From an uncultured Bacteroidales bacterium (lineage in GTDB: Bacteria > Bacteroidota > Bacteroidia > Bacteroidales > UBA932): a stretch of DNA of 56,073 nt. The position numbers and the translations under genes are program-made. Under the pieces are notes generated by a model. That model did no database searches, had not been told where the DNA came from, and saw nothing but the letters and a program-made list of their open reading frames with translations. Positions within the stretch are counted from its first letter, which is position 1. Every line of letters begins with the position of its first letter. The DNA is taken from assembly GCA_946405485.1 (NCBI GenBank), contig CAMJHJ010000002.1:1-56073 (forward strand), given 5' to 3'. Of this stretch, positions 32,402-40,803 are shown one piece after another.

Positions 32402-33730
32402 TTAACTTTTAACAATTTCTGCAATCAGGTCATACTCATCCGCCCCGATGATGCGCACGTCGATGAAACGGCCGCACAGGTCGGAAGGAGTCAAAGAGCC
32501 GAATGCCTCGCTCTCATATCTTACAAGAATCTCGCCATCCACATCGGGACTTTCATACCGGCTGCGGCAAACGAGGGTCTCGCCGTCATAAGCATCGACC
32601 AAAACACGTTCGAGCGTGCCTACGCGTGATTGGTTGAAAGCCAGGGAAATCTCCCGCTGAGTCTCCATCAAGATTGCGAGACGCTCTTCCTTCACTTCCC
32701 CGGGGACATCGTCAGCATAATGCTCCGCGCCGTAAGTCCCCTCCTCCTCGGAATATTTGAAGGCGCCAAGGCGTTCGAACCGTGCCTCCCGCACAAAGTC
32801 CAGCAACTCTTCGAATTCTTTCTCCCCTTCCCCGGGATGACCGACAATCATCGTAGTCCGCAGCACGACGCCCGGAACCTTCTCCCGCAGGTCACGCACC
32901 AAGGCGCGCGTTTCCGCGCCCGTGCAATGCCGTTGCATCATCGAAAGCACCGGGTCGGAAATGTGCTGAAGGGGAATGTCCAGGTAGGGACAGACCTTGG
33001 GGTTGGAGGCCATCTGCTCCAGCACGTCGCGGGGAAAACCCGTAGGATAGGAATAGTGGATGCGCAGCCATTCAATCCCTTCGACCTCGGAGAGGCGTTG
33101 CAGCAGCTCAGCCAAGGCACGGCGGCGGTAAAGGTCCAAACCGTAATAGGTCGTGTCCTGTGCGATGATGACCAGCTCCTTCACACCCCCTGCGGCCAGG
33201 AAACGGGCTTCGGAAACCAGGTCTTCCATCGGGACGGAGCGGTGTGCGCCCCGGATGCCGGGAATCGCGCAATAAGCGCAACTGCGGTCGCAGCCCTCGG
33301 AAATCTTCAGGAAGGCGGTGCCGGGCCGGCCTTCGGTCCGGACACGGCCGAAACGGCGTGCCGCTGAAGGAGTCGCGCCGATCGCCTTCAAGACAGGAGC
33401 CAGGTCGCGGGCGCCGTACCAGGCATCCACCTCCGGAATCAGCCCGGGGAGCTCGTCCGGGTAGCGCTGGGACAGGCAGCCGAAGACAATCAGCTTGCCC
33501 ACTCCCCCGCTTGCCTTCCGCTGCCCTGCCTCCAGGATGGCCTGGATGGATTCCTCCTTGGCGTCTCCGATGAAACCGCAGGTATTGATGAGCAGATAGT
33601 CCACATAGTCCGGACTGGCCTCGGCCGGTATCACGTCGAACCCGTCTCCCGCTTGGAACAGGAGATGCTCGGTATCGACCGTATTCTTCGAGCAGCCGAG
33701 CGTAAGGACCTGGAGGGACGGTCTAGGCAT
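32402..33730 (-). CDS. rimO: Ribosomal protein uS12 methylthiotransferase RimO
   Basis: Radical SAM enzyme that adds a methylthio group to Asp of ribosomal protein S12. The 442-residue protein has the three UPF0004 cysteines (TLGCSKN, NTCGF, VFGCLSQRY), the radical SAM motif CDRSCAYCAIPGIRG, and a C-terminal TRAM domain. The methionyl start at 33730 gives MPRPSLQVLTLGCSKN; the longer frame covers the overlapped coaE fusion and is rejected. It overlaps the upstream gene by 8 bp. MiaB is the main alternative, but CSKN and PGIRG favour RimO. Confidence 0.93.
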   Translation of the reverse strand: MPRPSLQVLTLGCSKNTVDTEHLLFQAGDGFDVIPAEASPDYVDYLLINTCGFIGDAKEESIQAILEAGQRKASGGVGKLIVFGCLSQRYPDELPGLIPEVDAWYGARDLAPVLKAIGATPSAARRFGRVRTEGRPGTAFLKISEGCDRSCAYCAIPGIRGAHRSVPMEDLVSEARFLAAGGVKELVIIAQDTTYYGLDLYRRRALAELLQRLSEVEGIEWLRIHYSYPTGFPRDVLEQMASNPKVCPYLDIPLQHISDPVLSMMQRHCTGAETRALVRDLREKVPGVVLRTTMIVGHPGEGEKEFEELLDFVREARFERLGAFKYSEEEGTYGAEHYADDVPGEVKEERLAILMETQREISLAFNQSRVGTLERVLVDAYDGETLVCRSRYESPDVDGEILVRYESEAFGSLTPSDLCGRFIDVRIIGADEYDLIAEIVKS

Positions 33731-34757
33731 TCGCGGAATCTTCTTCGGCGGCCTCCTCTTCCTCGACGAAATCGAGGGATGCGAACTGCACAAGCTGTCC
33801 GTACCAGTCGACGACCTTCTTCATATGGGAGACATAGAAACGGTCCCCGTCATAATCGGGCACGGCCTTCGCGAAGAGGGCCTTCAGTTCCTCGGGAGAG
33901 GACTTGGAAGTCGGAGCGGGTTTGTCGCCCAGCGCCTCTTTCAAGGCCAGGAACACTTCCTTAAGCTTCATCTCGCCCTCGGAAGTATAGATGGAAATGT
34001 CGGCCAGGGTATTGACGCGGCTGTGCGCATCCAGGGCCGTACGCTTGCGGGTCTCAAGGGACTCGGCGATGATGCCGTTGCGGGCCTGTGCCACATACTC
34101 GAACAGACCGTGCTGGCCTGCTACGCTGAGGATTTTTGAAAGATCGGTTTTCATATTCTTTTCGTTTTTATCATTGTTCCAAATAGTTCCTAATATAGCA
34201 TCTACCTTTGCGGCAAGAGCGTCCGGAGTGCCGTCATTGATGAGGACGGCATCCGCCTCCGTCGGATCCACCCGCTGGGCATCCATACGCCGGCGGATCT
34301 CTTCCGGCGGCAGCGCGTCACGTCCGGAGACTCGCTCCAGTCGCAGTTCCTGCGGGGCGTCGACCAGCAGGATCCGGTCCGCCAGCGGGCGGAAGAGCGG
34401 CTTCTGAAGGAAGATGGCCGACTCCATCACGACGAAGGGCGCCGATGCCGGCTGGGCGTCGCGCCAGCGGACGAAATCGTCATATACGCGCGGATGCACG
34501 ACCGCCTCAAGTGCGGACAGCCGGGCCGGATCGCCAAATACCCCGGCGGCGAGTGCCTTACGGTCCAACTTGCCTCCTGCGTCGCGCAGGGACAGTCCCA
34601 ACGTCTCTTCGAGGGCTGTCACTAAGGCAGGATCCGTATCGTACAAGGCTTTTGTCCGGGCGTCCGAGTCGTAGACCGGAATCCCTTTCGAAGCCAGAAG
34701 CGCGCACACGGCGGACTTCCCGCTCCCGATACCGCCCGTAACGACCAGCGTCTTCAT
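33723..34757 (-). CDS. coaE: CoaE-DUF5606 fusion: dephospho-CoA kinase joined to a DUF5606 domain
   Basis: Residues 1-~195 are a full dephospho-CoA kinase, the last enzyme of CoA synthesis: P-loop GGIGSGKS (8-15), VYDSDARTK and VVHPRVYDDF, and the lid DALPPEEIRRRM. After an AT-rich junction (34150-34198, encoding TIWNNDKNEKN) an internal Met at 34154 starts a 143-residue DUF5606 domain (MKTDLSKILSVAGQHGLFEY; RVNTLADISIYTSEGE). Normally these are separate adjacent genes. No stop lies between them in frame, but TGA-TAA occurs at 34168-34173 in another frame. Either it is a true fusion or one base has changed. Start overlaps ybbR (ATGA). Confidence 0.85.
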   Translation of the reverse strand: MKTLVVTGGIGSGKSAVCALLASKGIPVYDSDARTKALYDTDPALVTALEETLGLSLRDAGGKLDRKALAAGVFGDPARLSALEAVVHPRVYDDFVRWRDAQPASAPFVVMESAIFLQKPLFRPLADRILLVDAPQELRLERVSGRDALPPEEIRRRMDAQRVDPTEADAVLINDGTPDALAAKVDAILGTIWNNDKNEKNMKTDLSKILSVAGQHGLFEYVAQARNGIIAESLETRKRTALDAHSRVNTLADISIYTSEGEMKLKEVFLALKEALGDKPAPTSKSSPEELKALFAKAVPDYDGDRFYVSHMKKVVDWYGQLVQFASLDFVEEEEAAEEDSANA

Positions 34758-35731
34758 CTTCCCACCTCCACGCATTCGAAAACCTCCGGCTGCATGCTCC
34801 AGTTGATCACGCCCTGCGGAAGCGCGTCCGTACGCGCCACGCACTTGCCGGACACCGAGCCTGCAAAGTCCTCATAATCAACATAGAACTGCATCTCGGA
34901 CGTACGGTCGGAGGACAAGGGGAACACGCAGCGGAACAAGACCTCGGCCGTGGAAGGATAGATTGACAGGTTCCTGCCGGACGGCACATTCCGGGCGATG
35001 ACGGACACCGTCTTGCGCAGCTCCACATAACGGGTCACATCCAGGAAGTAGTTGACCTCGGTATCGGACAGACGGACATGCCTGGGATTCTCCAGCGAAA
35101 CCCGGCCCGTCTGGGGCGAACTGACGTTGGAGAGAGAAATGCGACGCGTATAGATACGCTCGATATTCTCCAGGTAGGCAGCGTCTCCGTATACGATCAC
35201 GGAATCAGGCTCAAGCCGGAGCCGGTCCTTCTGCATGTACTGCGAGCGGAAAGAAAGGTAGCTGACCGGAATCACCGGGACGGTCTTGTGGTTCTCCTGC
35301 GGGAATCGGAAGACGTAGGACGGCGAGATGAAGGACTCCAGCCGCACCTCGCTCCCGAACAGTTCCCCGATATGCGCGCCCAGGGTATTGGACGAAAGCA
35401 GGAAGTCACCGTCAGGGTTTTGCGTCAGCAGCTCAGGCTCGACCGGAACCGTAACCGTATGGCCACGCATCCGCCTGCGGCAGCGGATCACGTCATAACC
35501 GGTCGCACGGCAGCGCGCCTCGACGATGACAGGCTCGGATGACTGCGGGAAATAACCGGGCAGGTTACTCTTCAGCAAGACCCTGGCCTGCAAGGTCGCC
35601 GAATAGCTCTGGTTCATGTTGTACAGCAGCCAGACGCCGAATGCCAACAAGAGAGAGAGGAGAAAAACCGTCAGGTCTCTCCTGTTGACGCCCAGCTTCT
35701 CCACCAGGGGATCCAGCCACCGTCCGGACAT
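34754..35731 (-). CDS. YbbR-like domain protein
   Basis: Inner-membrane protein of 325 residues with one N-terminal helix (LTVFLLSLLLAFGVWLLYNM, about residues 20-39) and YbbR-like beta repeats outside, including LPGYFPQSSEPVIVEARC and DRLRLEPDSVIVYGDAAYLE. In Firmicutes YbbR/CdaR modulates c-di-AMP cyclase, but in Bacteroidota it is conserved between yajC and coaE with an unknown role. Its stop overlaps the coaE start; 12 bp separate it from yajC. Confidence 0.85.
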   Translation of the reverse strand: MSGRWLDPLVEKLGVNRRDLTVFLLSLLLAFGVWLLYNMNQSYSATLQARVLLKSNLPGYFPQSSEPVIVEARCRATGYDVIRCRRRMRGHTVTVPVEPELLTQNPDGDFLLSSNTLGAHIGELFGSEVRLESFISPSYVFRFPQENHKTVPVIPVSYLSFRSQYMQKDRLRLEPDSVIVYGDAAYLENIERIYTRRISLSNVSSPQTGRVSLENPRHVRLSDTEVNYFLDVTRYVELRKTVSVIARNVPSGRNLSIYPSTAEVLFRCVFPLSSDRTSEMQFYVDYEDFAGSVSGKCVARTDALPQGVINWSMQPEVFECVEVGR

Positions 35732-35743
35732 GGCAAGCGGTGG

Positions 35744-36082
35744 TTAGGCCTGCTGGCCCTGGTTCGGGTCCTTTACGATCGAACTCTTGTCGATACGGAG
35801 TTTGGTCTCGCCGTCCACCTTGAGGACGACATAGCGGTCCTTCACCTCATCGACGGTGCCATAGATGCCACCGGCCGTGATGACCTTGTCGCCTTTCTGG
35901 AGTGAATTGCGGAACTGCTCGAGCTCCTTCTGCTGCTTGCGCTGGGGACGGATCATGAAGAGCCACATGATGGCGAACATCGCGATGATCATAATCCAGA
36001 ACGCGCCCTGGCCGCCGGCGGCAGGAGCGTTCGCAGGGGCTGCGGGAGCCGTCTGGAGCAAAATAGTAATCAAATTCATCAT
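35744..36082 (-). CDS. yajC: Preprotein translocase subunit YajC
   Basis: Small Sec accessory subunit that joins SecDF to SecYEG. The 112-residue protein has one transmembrane helix after an Ala/Pro-rich N terminus (FWIMIIAMFAIMWLFMIRP) and the conserved RPQRKQQKELEQFRNSLQKG, then GDKVITAGGIYGTVDEV. Two consecutive ATG codons (36082, 36079) are possible starts. It lies 18 bp after nusB. Confidence 0.95.
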   Translation of the reverse strand: MMNLITILLQTAPAAPANAPAAGGQGAFWIMIIAMFAIMWLFMIRPQRKQQKELEQFRNSLQKGDKVITAGGIYGTVDEVKDRYVVLKVDGETKLRIDKSSIVKDPNQGQQA

Positions 36083-36100
36083 ATTCTGGATGGTTTGGTA

Positions 36101-37039
36101 TTACAGAGATAAGGAAAGTTTGTTCTTGATCAGGTTGTCCAGCAAGCCGTTGACGAAAGAACGGCTCTTGGGCGTGCTGTAGTATTTCGAAATCTCGACG
36201 TATTCGTTGACGGATATCTTGTTGGGGATCTCGGGGAAATGCTCGACCTCGGCGAGTCCCGTGATGACCAGGACGGCGTCGATGACGAAGAGACGGTCCT
36301 TGTCCCATTTCGGCACGGATTCCGCAATCATCTGGTAATAACGGTCATAGCCCGTGAAGGCCCCGCGCAAGAGCCGGACGGCGAACTCCCGGTCGCTGTC
36401 CACCTGGACACCGGTCTTGGCCATGATCTCGCTCTGATAGAGCGGCGGGAACTCCCAGCGATGGCCGGCCCCGAGCGACTCGAGGGAACGGCAGCACCAG
36501 GTCAGCGCATAGGCAAGGTCATCGATCCAATAGATGGACATCTCTTCAAGGATCGCCTCCAGGTCGGGATTATCGACCAGTTCCTCTTCAAAGATCTTGA
36601 CGAAAAGGGCGGCATCCTCACGGAGGGAGGATTTGCCGGAATTCAGGTAGGCCTGGAAATACTCCTTGTCGCGGATACTCTCATAGAGTTTCCGGAGGAA
36701 GGCGTCATTCTGGTCCCAGGAGAACTTTTTCTTGCCGGTCAGCTTTTTGAAATCAGGATCCGCTTCCAGGATCGGAGCGATGCGGTTCTCCACGAATTTC
36801 AAGTTCGGATGCCTCTCCTCTTCGGTCGGATTGAATTTGGCGCGGGCCGCCTCGATGCGGGCGGAAGCCTCGGCGGTCAGCGGCGGGATCAGGGACAACA
36901 TATAGAGATACAAGTCCCTCACTGCCTGACAGGAAATCTCGAGCTCCGCCTCCGCCTCCTTGAGAGACATCGACGGGTTCTCTGCATAGCTGTAGAGCAC
37001 TTTGAAGACCTTGATTCTGAGGATCCTTCTGTTCAGCAT
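36101..37039 (-). CDS. nusB: Transcription antitermination protein NusB
   Basis: NusB with NusE binds boxA and promotes antitermination in rRNA operons. The 312-residue product has a long N-terminal extension typical of Bacteroidota (MLNRRILRIKVFKVLYSYAE), and the classical NusB helical bundle near the C terminus (SDREFAVRLLRGAFTG; WDKDRLFVIDAVLVITGLAE; KISVNEYVEISKYYS). ATG 37039 follows a perfect -7 box by 21 bp; the frame is open far upstream but that part is antisense to the PUR gene. First gene of the nusB-to-lipoprotein operon. Confidence 0.93.
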   Translation of the reverse strand: MLNRRILRIKVFKVLYSYAENPSMSLKEAEAELEISCQAVRDLYLYMLSLIPPLTAEASARIEAARAKFNPTEEERHPNLKFVENRIAPILEADPDFKKLTGKKKFSWDQNDAFLRKLYESIRDKEYFQAYLNSGKSSLREDAALFVKIFEEELVDNPDLEAILEEMSIYWIDDLAYALTWCCRSLESLGAGHRWEFPPLYQSEIMAKTGVQVDSDREFAVRLLRGAFTGYDRYYQMIAESVPKWDKDRLFVIDAVLVITGLAEVEHFPEIPNKISVNEYVEISKYYSTPKSRSFVNGLLDNLIKNKLSLSL

Positions 37040-37060
37040 AATTTCAACGAAAATTTTATG

Positions 37061-37068
37061 CAAAGATA
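37061..37068 (-). promoter_or_regulatory. -7 box for the nusB operon
   Basis: The minus strand reads TATCTTTG, an exact TAnnTTTG match, 21 bp upstream of the nusB ATG; it is 22 bp from the opposed PUR-gene box. Confidence 0.6.
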
Positions 37069-37090
37069 ATACAGAATCGATAAAAAATTC

Positions 37091-37098
37091 TATTTTTG
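37091..37098 (+). promoter_or_regulatory. -7 box for the PUR-family gene
   Basis: TATTTTTG, an exact TAnnTTTG match, with the ATG 22 bp downstream and a predicted leader of about 17 nt. Confidence 0.6.
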
Positions 37099-37120
37099 TC
37101 TTGAAAAGAATCACACGAAT

Positions 37121-37456
37121 ATGTACAGAGATGATTATGAAAGGGCGAATGCCCAGGAACGCGGGGCCGACGATGTGTTCTCCAAACCGGTCCGTGCCGG
37201 AAAAAGGACCTATTTCTTCGACGTCAAATCGACGCGGGGCAATAAGGATTTCTATCTGACGATCACCGAAAGCAAGCGCCGCACCGAGCGGGACGGCAGT
37301 TTCACATACGACAAGCACAAGATCTTCCTCTACAAGGAGGATTTCGAGAAGTTCCGTGAGGGCCTCGACGAAGTGATCGAGTATATCAAGAACAACTGTT
37401 TCGACGGTGAGATCCCCCAGCGGGAATACTCCGACGTCGAGTTTGAAGAACTATGA
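37121..37456 (+). CDS. PUR-family DNA/RNA-binding protein (DUF3276)
   Basis: Small nucleic-acid-binding protein, 111 residues, with the PUR repeat fold (beta strands then helix): GKRTYFFDVKSTRGNKDFYLTITESK, HKIFLYKEDFEKFREGLDE. DUF3276/PUR proteins are nearly universal in Bacteroidota and related to Borrelia BpuR; the role is probably RNA or ssDNA binding. It is a single gene with its own promoter, followed by a hairpin-T7 terminator at 37463-37486. Confidence 0.88.
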   Translation: MYRDDYERANAQERGADDVFSKPVRAGKRTYFFDVKSTRGNKDFYLTITESKRRTERDGSFTYDKHKIFLYKEDFEKFREGLDEVIEYIKNNCFDGEIPQREYSDVEFEEL

Positions 37457-37462
37457 TGACAG

Positions 37463-37486
37463 CGGGTCCCCAAGGCCCGTTTTTTT
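37463..37486 (+). terminator. Rho-independent terminator after the PUR gene
   Basis: A 6-bp stem (CGGGTC/GGCCCG with one G-T pair) with a 5-nt loop is followed by T7, 6 bp past the stop codon. It separates the PUR gene from the phosphorylase. Confidence 0.65.
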
Positions 37487-37498
37487 ATACCTGAATCT

Positions 37499-38326
37499 AT
37501 GGACGACAGAATGAAAACCATCCGCGCGGCGGCCGGATACATCCTGCAGCGGGTGGGACAGGACAAGCCTCTGGCCGGCATCGTGCTTGGCAGCGGCCTG
37601 GGCAAGTTGGCCGACGGCATCGAAGATGCGCAGGTCATCCCCTACCGGGACATCCCGGGCTTTCCCCTTTCCACGGCTACGGGCCACAAGGGCAATTTCA
37701 TCTACGGCAAGCTCGGCGGCAAGACCGTCGTGGCGATGCAAGGCCGTTTCCATGGCTATGAGGGCTATCCGATGAGCCTGGTGACGATGCCGGTGCGCGT
37801 GATGAAGCTCCTCGGGATCGAATATCTCTTCGTCAGCAACGCCGCCGGCGGCACGAACCCCTCCTTCCAGGTCGGCGACCTGATGATCATCCGGGACCAC
37901 ATCAATCTCCATCCCAATCCGCTGATCGGGCCAAACTTCGAGGAAATGGGCCCCCGTTTCCCCGACATGACCTGCGCTTATGACCAAGAATTGATCGCCC
38001 GCGCGAAAGTCTTGGCTGACAAACTGGGGATCCGCGTCCGGGAGGGCGTTTATTTCAGTTCGACGGGTCCGACCTACGAGACTCCGGCGGAGATCCGCTT
38101 CTTCCGCCTCATCGGCGCGGATGCGGTCGGCATGTCCACCACGCCCGAGGTGATCGTGGCACGGCACTGCGGCATCAAGGTGTTCGGCATGTCCGTCATC
38201 ACCAACAAGTGCAACACGGAGAACGTCGAGCGAAACCTCAACGACGGCGAGGATGTGGTCCGGGCGGCGGATGCCGCGGCGGACCGGATGACCCTCCTGT
38301 TCAGGGAATTGGTCGCCTCACTGTAA
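37499..38326 (+). CDS. Purine nucleoside phosphorylase
   Basis: Trimeric PNP of the class I/hexamer-independent family that splits inosine and guanosine with phosphate. The 275-residue product has [70 protein letters not shown] and [14 protein letters not shown], the substrate- and phosphate-binding blocks. ATG 37499 and an in-frame ATG at 37511 are both possible. No -7 box is obvious. The 3' end overlaps the convergent deformylase by 9 bp. Confidence 0.93.
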   Translation: MDDRMKTIRAAAGYILQRVGQDKPLAGIVLGSGLGKLADGIEDAQVIPYRDIPGFPLSTATGHKGNFIYGKLGGKTVVAMQGRFHGYEGYPMSLVTMPVRVMKLLGIEYLFVSNAAGGTNPSFQVGDLMIIRDHINLHPNPLIGPNFEEMGPRFPDMTCAYDQELIARAKVLADKLGIRVREGVYFSSTGPTYETPAEIRFFRLIGADAVGMSTTPEVIVARHCGIKVFGMSVITNKCNTENVERNLNDGEDVVRAADAAADRMTLLFRELVASL

Positions 38327-38917
38327 TTTATCGATATACAGCACGCCGTCCAGGTGGTCACACTCATGCTGGAAAATGACGGCGGTGAAACCGTGGACCG
38401 ACTCCACGGTATCTTTCAGCGTGCGCGGTGAGACATAGGCGATGTCCACGTTTCGCGAACGCATGACGTTGCCCCGGCGGCCGGGAACGGAAAGGCAACC
38501 CTCTGCTCCCAGTTCTTCCGGCCCGTGCACGCCGGTGATCCGGATGTTGGGATAGACTTCAAAGGGCTCTCCCGGCTTGTCGAAACGCTGCACGGCGATC
38601 ACACGCCGGTTCAGGCCCACCTGGGGCGCCGCAATCCCGACACCGTCCTGCTCGGGAGAAGTGACGGTCGCGAGCATGCGCCGGGCCAGGGTATTGAATG
38701 TCTCGGAAGCTATCTCCTTGACAGGCAGATCGATGGAAATCGCACGCAAGACAGCGAGGTCCAGCGTATCCTCCACGGTCAGCACCCGCATCACGCCTTC
38801 CCCTTCCGTGATCAGCTGCCGCTCCCCTTCGGTCCAAGGTTCCTCTCCTCCCTGGCTGCAGGAGAACAGAGCCAGGATGGCGAACAGGAGTGCCGCGGAA
38901 GTCAGGATGCGTTTCAT
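38318..38917 (-). CDS. Peptide deformylase with lipoprotein signal peptide
   Basis: A 199-residue protein whose catalytic domain has all three deformylase motifs: GVGIAAPQ (92-99), EGCLS (139-143, metal Cys C141) and QHECDHLDG with HECDH (184-188). Unlike housekeeping Def it begins with a lipoprotein signal, [20 protein letters not shown], with C20 followed by SQGGEE. It should therefore be in the envelope, where formyl-Met substrates are not normally available. ATG 38917 overlaps the dsbD stop in ATGA; the long upstream open frame is antisense noise within dsbD. It is probably a second Def, the housekeeping copy being elsewhere. Confidence 0.85.
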   Translation of the reverse strand: MKRILTSAALLFAILALFSCSQGGEEPWTEGERQLITEGEGVMRVLTVEDTLDLAVLRAISIDLPVKEIASETFNTLARRMLATVTSPEQDGVGIAAPQVGLNRRVIAVQRFDKPGEPFEVYPNIRITGVHGPEELGAEGCLSVPGRRGNVMRSRNVDIAYVSPRTLKDTVESVHGFTAVIFQHECDHLDGVLYIDKLQ

Positions 38918-40797
38918 TTCAGGCCGGATTTCAGGAACTCGACGAAGCCCGGCACGGACAGGTCGTAACCGCGCACCGGGACAAGCTGCTCGCCATCCGG
39001 CGAAAGCAGGGCGTAGTTGGGCTGGGCATTGACCCCGAAACGCGTCTGGGCGATATGGGAATTGACACGTCCCACATCCTTGAGCACCTTTCCGCCCTCG
39101 GTGGTGACCCAGCGGGACTCGGGCAATTTGGTCTTGTCGTCCATGTAGAGGACGGCGATCACATAATCGTCGGCCAGGATCTGACGCACCTGTGGGTCGC
39201 TCCAGACACGGGCCTCCATCTCGCGGCAGTTGACACAACCGTGGCCCGTGATATCCACGAATACAGGTTTACCCTGCTCTTTGGCAGCTTCCAGCGCGGC
39301 TTCTATCGTATCATAACCGGCCAGACCGTGCGGCAGGGAAAGCATCTGCGCATCCGTCTCCACGGGCAGCGCCTGCACCTCGGCGGAAGGCTGGTAGCGG
39401 TCCAGCACGAAATCCTGTGTCTCGATGGGCGGCAGGTAACCGGACAAGGCTTTCAAGGGCGCGCCCCACATGCCGGGAATCATATAGACCACGAAGGCGA
39501 ACACGGTGATCGCCAGAGCCAGGCGGCCGACGGACAGATATTCCAGCGGACTGTCGTGCTTGAAACGGATCTTGCCGATCAGGTACAGGCCCAGCAGGAA
39601 GAATACCGCGATCCAGATCGCGAGATAGACCTCGCGGTCCAGCAGATGCCAGTGGTAAGTCTGGTCCGCGACGCTGAGGAACTTGAAGCCCAGCGCCACC
39701 TCGATGAAGCCCAGGACCACCTTGACACTGTTGAGCCATCCGCCGGATTTCGGCAGGTTCTTCAACAGCGAAGGGAAGAGAGCCAGCAGGGTGAACGGCA
39801 GAGCGAAGGCGATGCTGAACGCAAGCATCGTCACCATCGGGGCCCAGAATTCGCCGCTGGTGGACTTGATCAGCACGGTACCCACGATGGGACCCGTGCA
39901 GGAGAAGGAGACCAGCACCAGGGTCAGGGCCAGGAAGAAAATCCCGGCCAGGCCTTTCTTGTTGGAGTTCTGGTCCGATTTATTGACCCAGGAGGACGGG
40001 AGCGTGATCTCGAACGCCCCGAAGAAGGAGGCTGCGAACACCATGAACACAATGAAGAACAGGATGTTCGGAAGCCAGTGCGTGGCGAGCCAGTTGAAGA
40101 TGTCAGCCGTCACGGACGAGCCGCCCACCAGCCAGGTTATACCGATGATCAGGCAGATCGGGACCGTATAAAGGAGCACGATCGAAAGCCCGTAGAAGAG
40201 CGCCTTGAAACGGCCCTGCGCGGGTGTTTCGGAGCCTTTCATGAAGAAACTCACGGTCATAGGCACCATCGGGAACACGCAGGGCGTCAGCAGCATCGCG
40301 AAGCCCCAGAGGATCGCCTCCAGGATGAGGGCCCAGAGCGAACCTTTCTCCTTGGCGGGAGCCGGGGTCTCAGCAACGGCCGGCGCCAGACTCAGCCTTT
40401 CGGTGAATTCCCAATCTTCGGGCGTACGGCAGGCATCCCCGCTACAGGAGCTCCAGGAGACCGTCCCGGATAGTGATTTCACATCCCCGGACGCCTTGAA
40501 GCGCTGGGTGATGACATAGCGGCCCCGGACCACTTTGGCGCCCTTGTAGTCGGAGGGTTCATATTCCTCCGTCGGAGCGCCCAGCAATTCCAGGCCGGCG
40601 ACCTGATCCAGTTCAAGCGTCGTCCCGGACCACTCATCGTCCATCGGATGCGTGTAATACCCATCCCCGACGTCACCGCTGAGGACCAGTTCATACTCCC
40701 CGCCCCCTAGTTCGCGGACGGCGGAAGTCCAATTGACCGACGGCTCCTCGCCAAACTGGAGAGCGAGGGCCAGGATCAGAAACAGATGCTTGAACAT
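38914..40797 (-). CDS. dsbD: Thiol:disulfide interchange protein DsbD
   Basis: Carries reducing power from cytoplasmic thioredoxin to periplasmic oxidoreductases. The 627-residue protein has an N-terminal signal and nDsbD domain with its cysteine pair (SSCSGDACRT), eight membrane helices with the two transport cysteines (AMLLTPCVFPMVPM; VSFSCTGPIVGT), and a C-terminal thioredoxin domain with active site GHGCVNC. It lies 6 bp after rny and 4 bp overlap the deformylase. Length is normal for DsbD. Confidence 0.95.
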   Translation of the reverse strand: MFKHLFLILALALQFGEEPSVNWTSAVRELGGGEYELVLSGDVGDGYYTHPMDDEWSGTTLELDQVAGLELLGAPTEEYEPSDYKGAKVVRGRYVITQRFKASGDVKSLSGTVSWSSCSGDACRTPEDWEFTERLSLAPAVAETPAPAKEKGSLWALILEAILWGFAMLLTPCVFPMVPMTVSFFMKGSETPAQGRFKALFYGLSIVLLYTVPICLIIGITWLVGGSSVTADIFNWLATHWLPNILFFIVFMVFAASFFGAFEITLPSSWVNKSDQNSNKKGLAGIFFLALTLVLVSFSCTGPIVGTVLIKSTSGEFWAPMVTMLAFSIAFALPFTLLALFPSLLKNLPKSGGWLNSVKVVLGFIEVALGFKFLSVADQTYHWHLLDREVYLAIWIAVFFLLGLYLIGKIRFKHDSPLEYLSVGRLALAITVFAFVVYMIPGMWGAPLKALSGYLPPIETQDFVLDRYQPSAEVQALPVETDAQMLSLPHGLAGYDTIEAALEAAKEQGKPVFVDITGHGCVNCREMEARVWSDPQVRQILADDYVIAVLYMDDKTKLPESRWVTTEGGKVLKDVGRVNSHIAQTRFGVNAQPNYALLSPDGEQLVPVRGYDLSVPGFVEFLKSGLK

Positions 40798-40803
40798 GGA
40801 TGA

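Noticed and set aside
34203..34210. TACCTTTG box on the plus strand inside coaE
   Set aside because: Lies within a coding region facing no gene; a chance match to TAnnTTTG.
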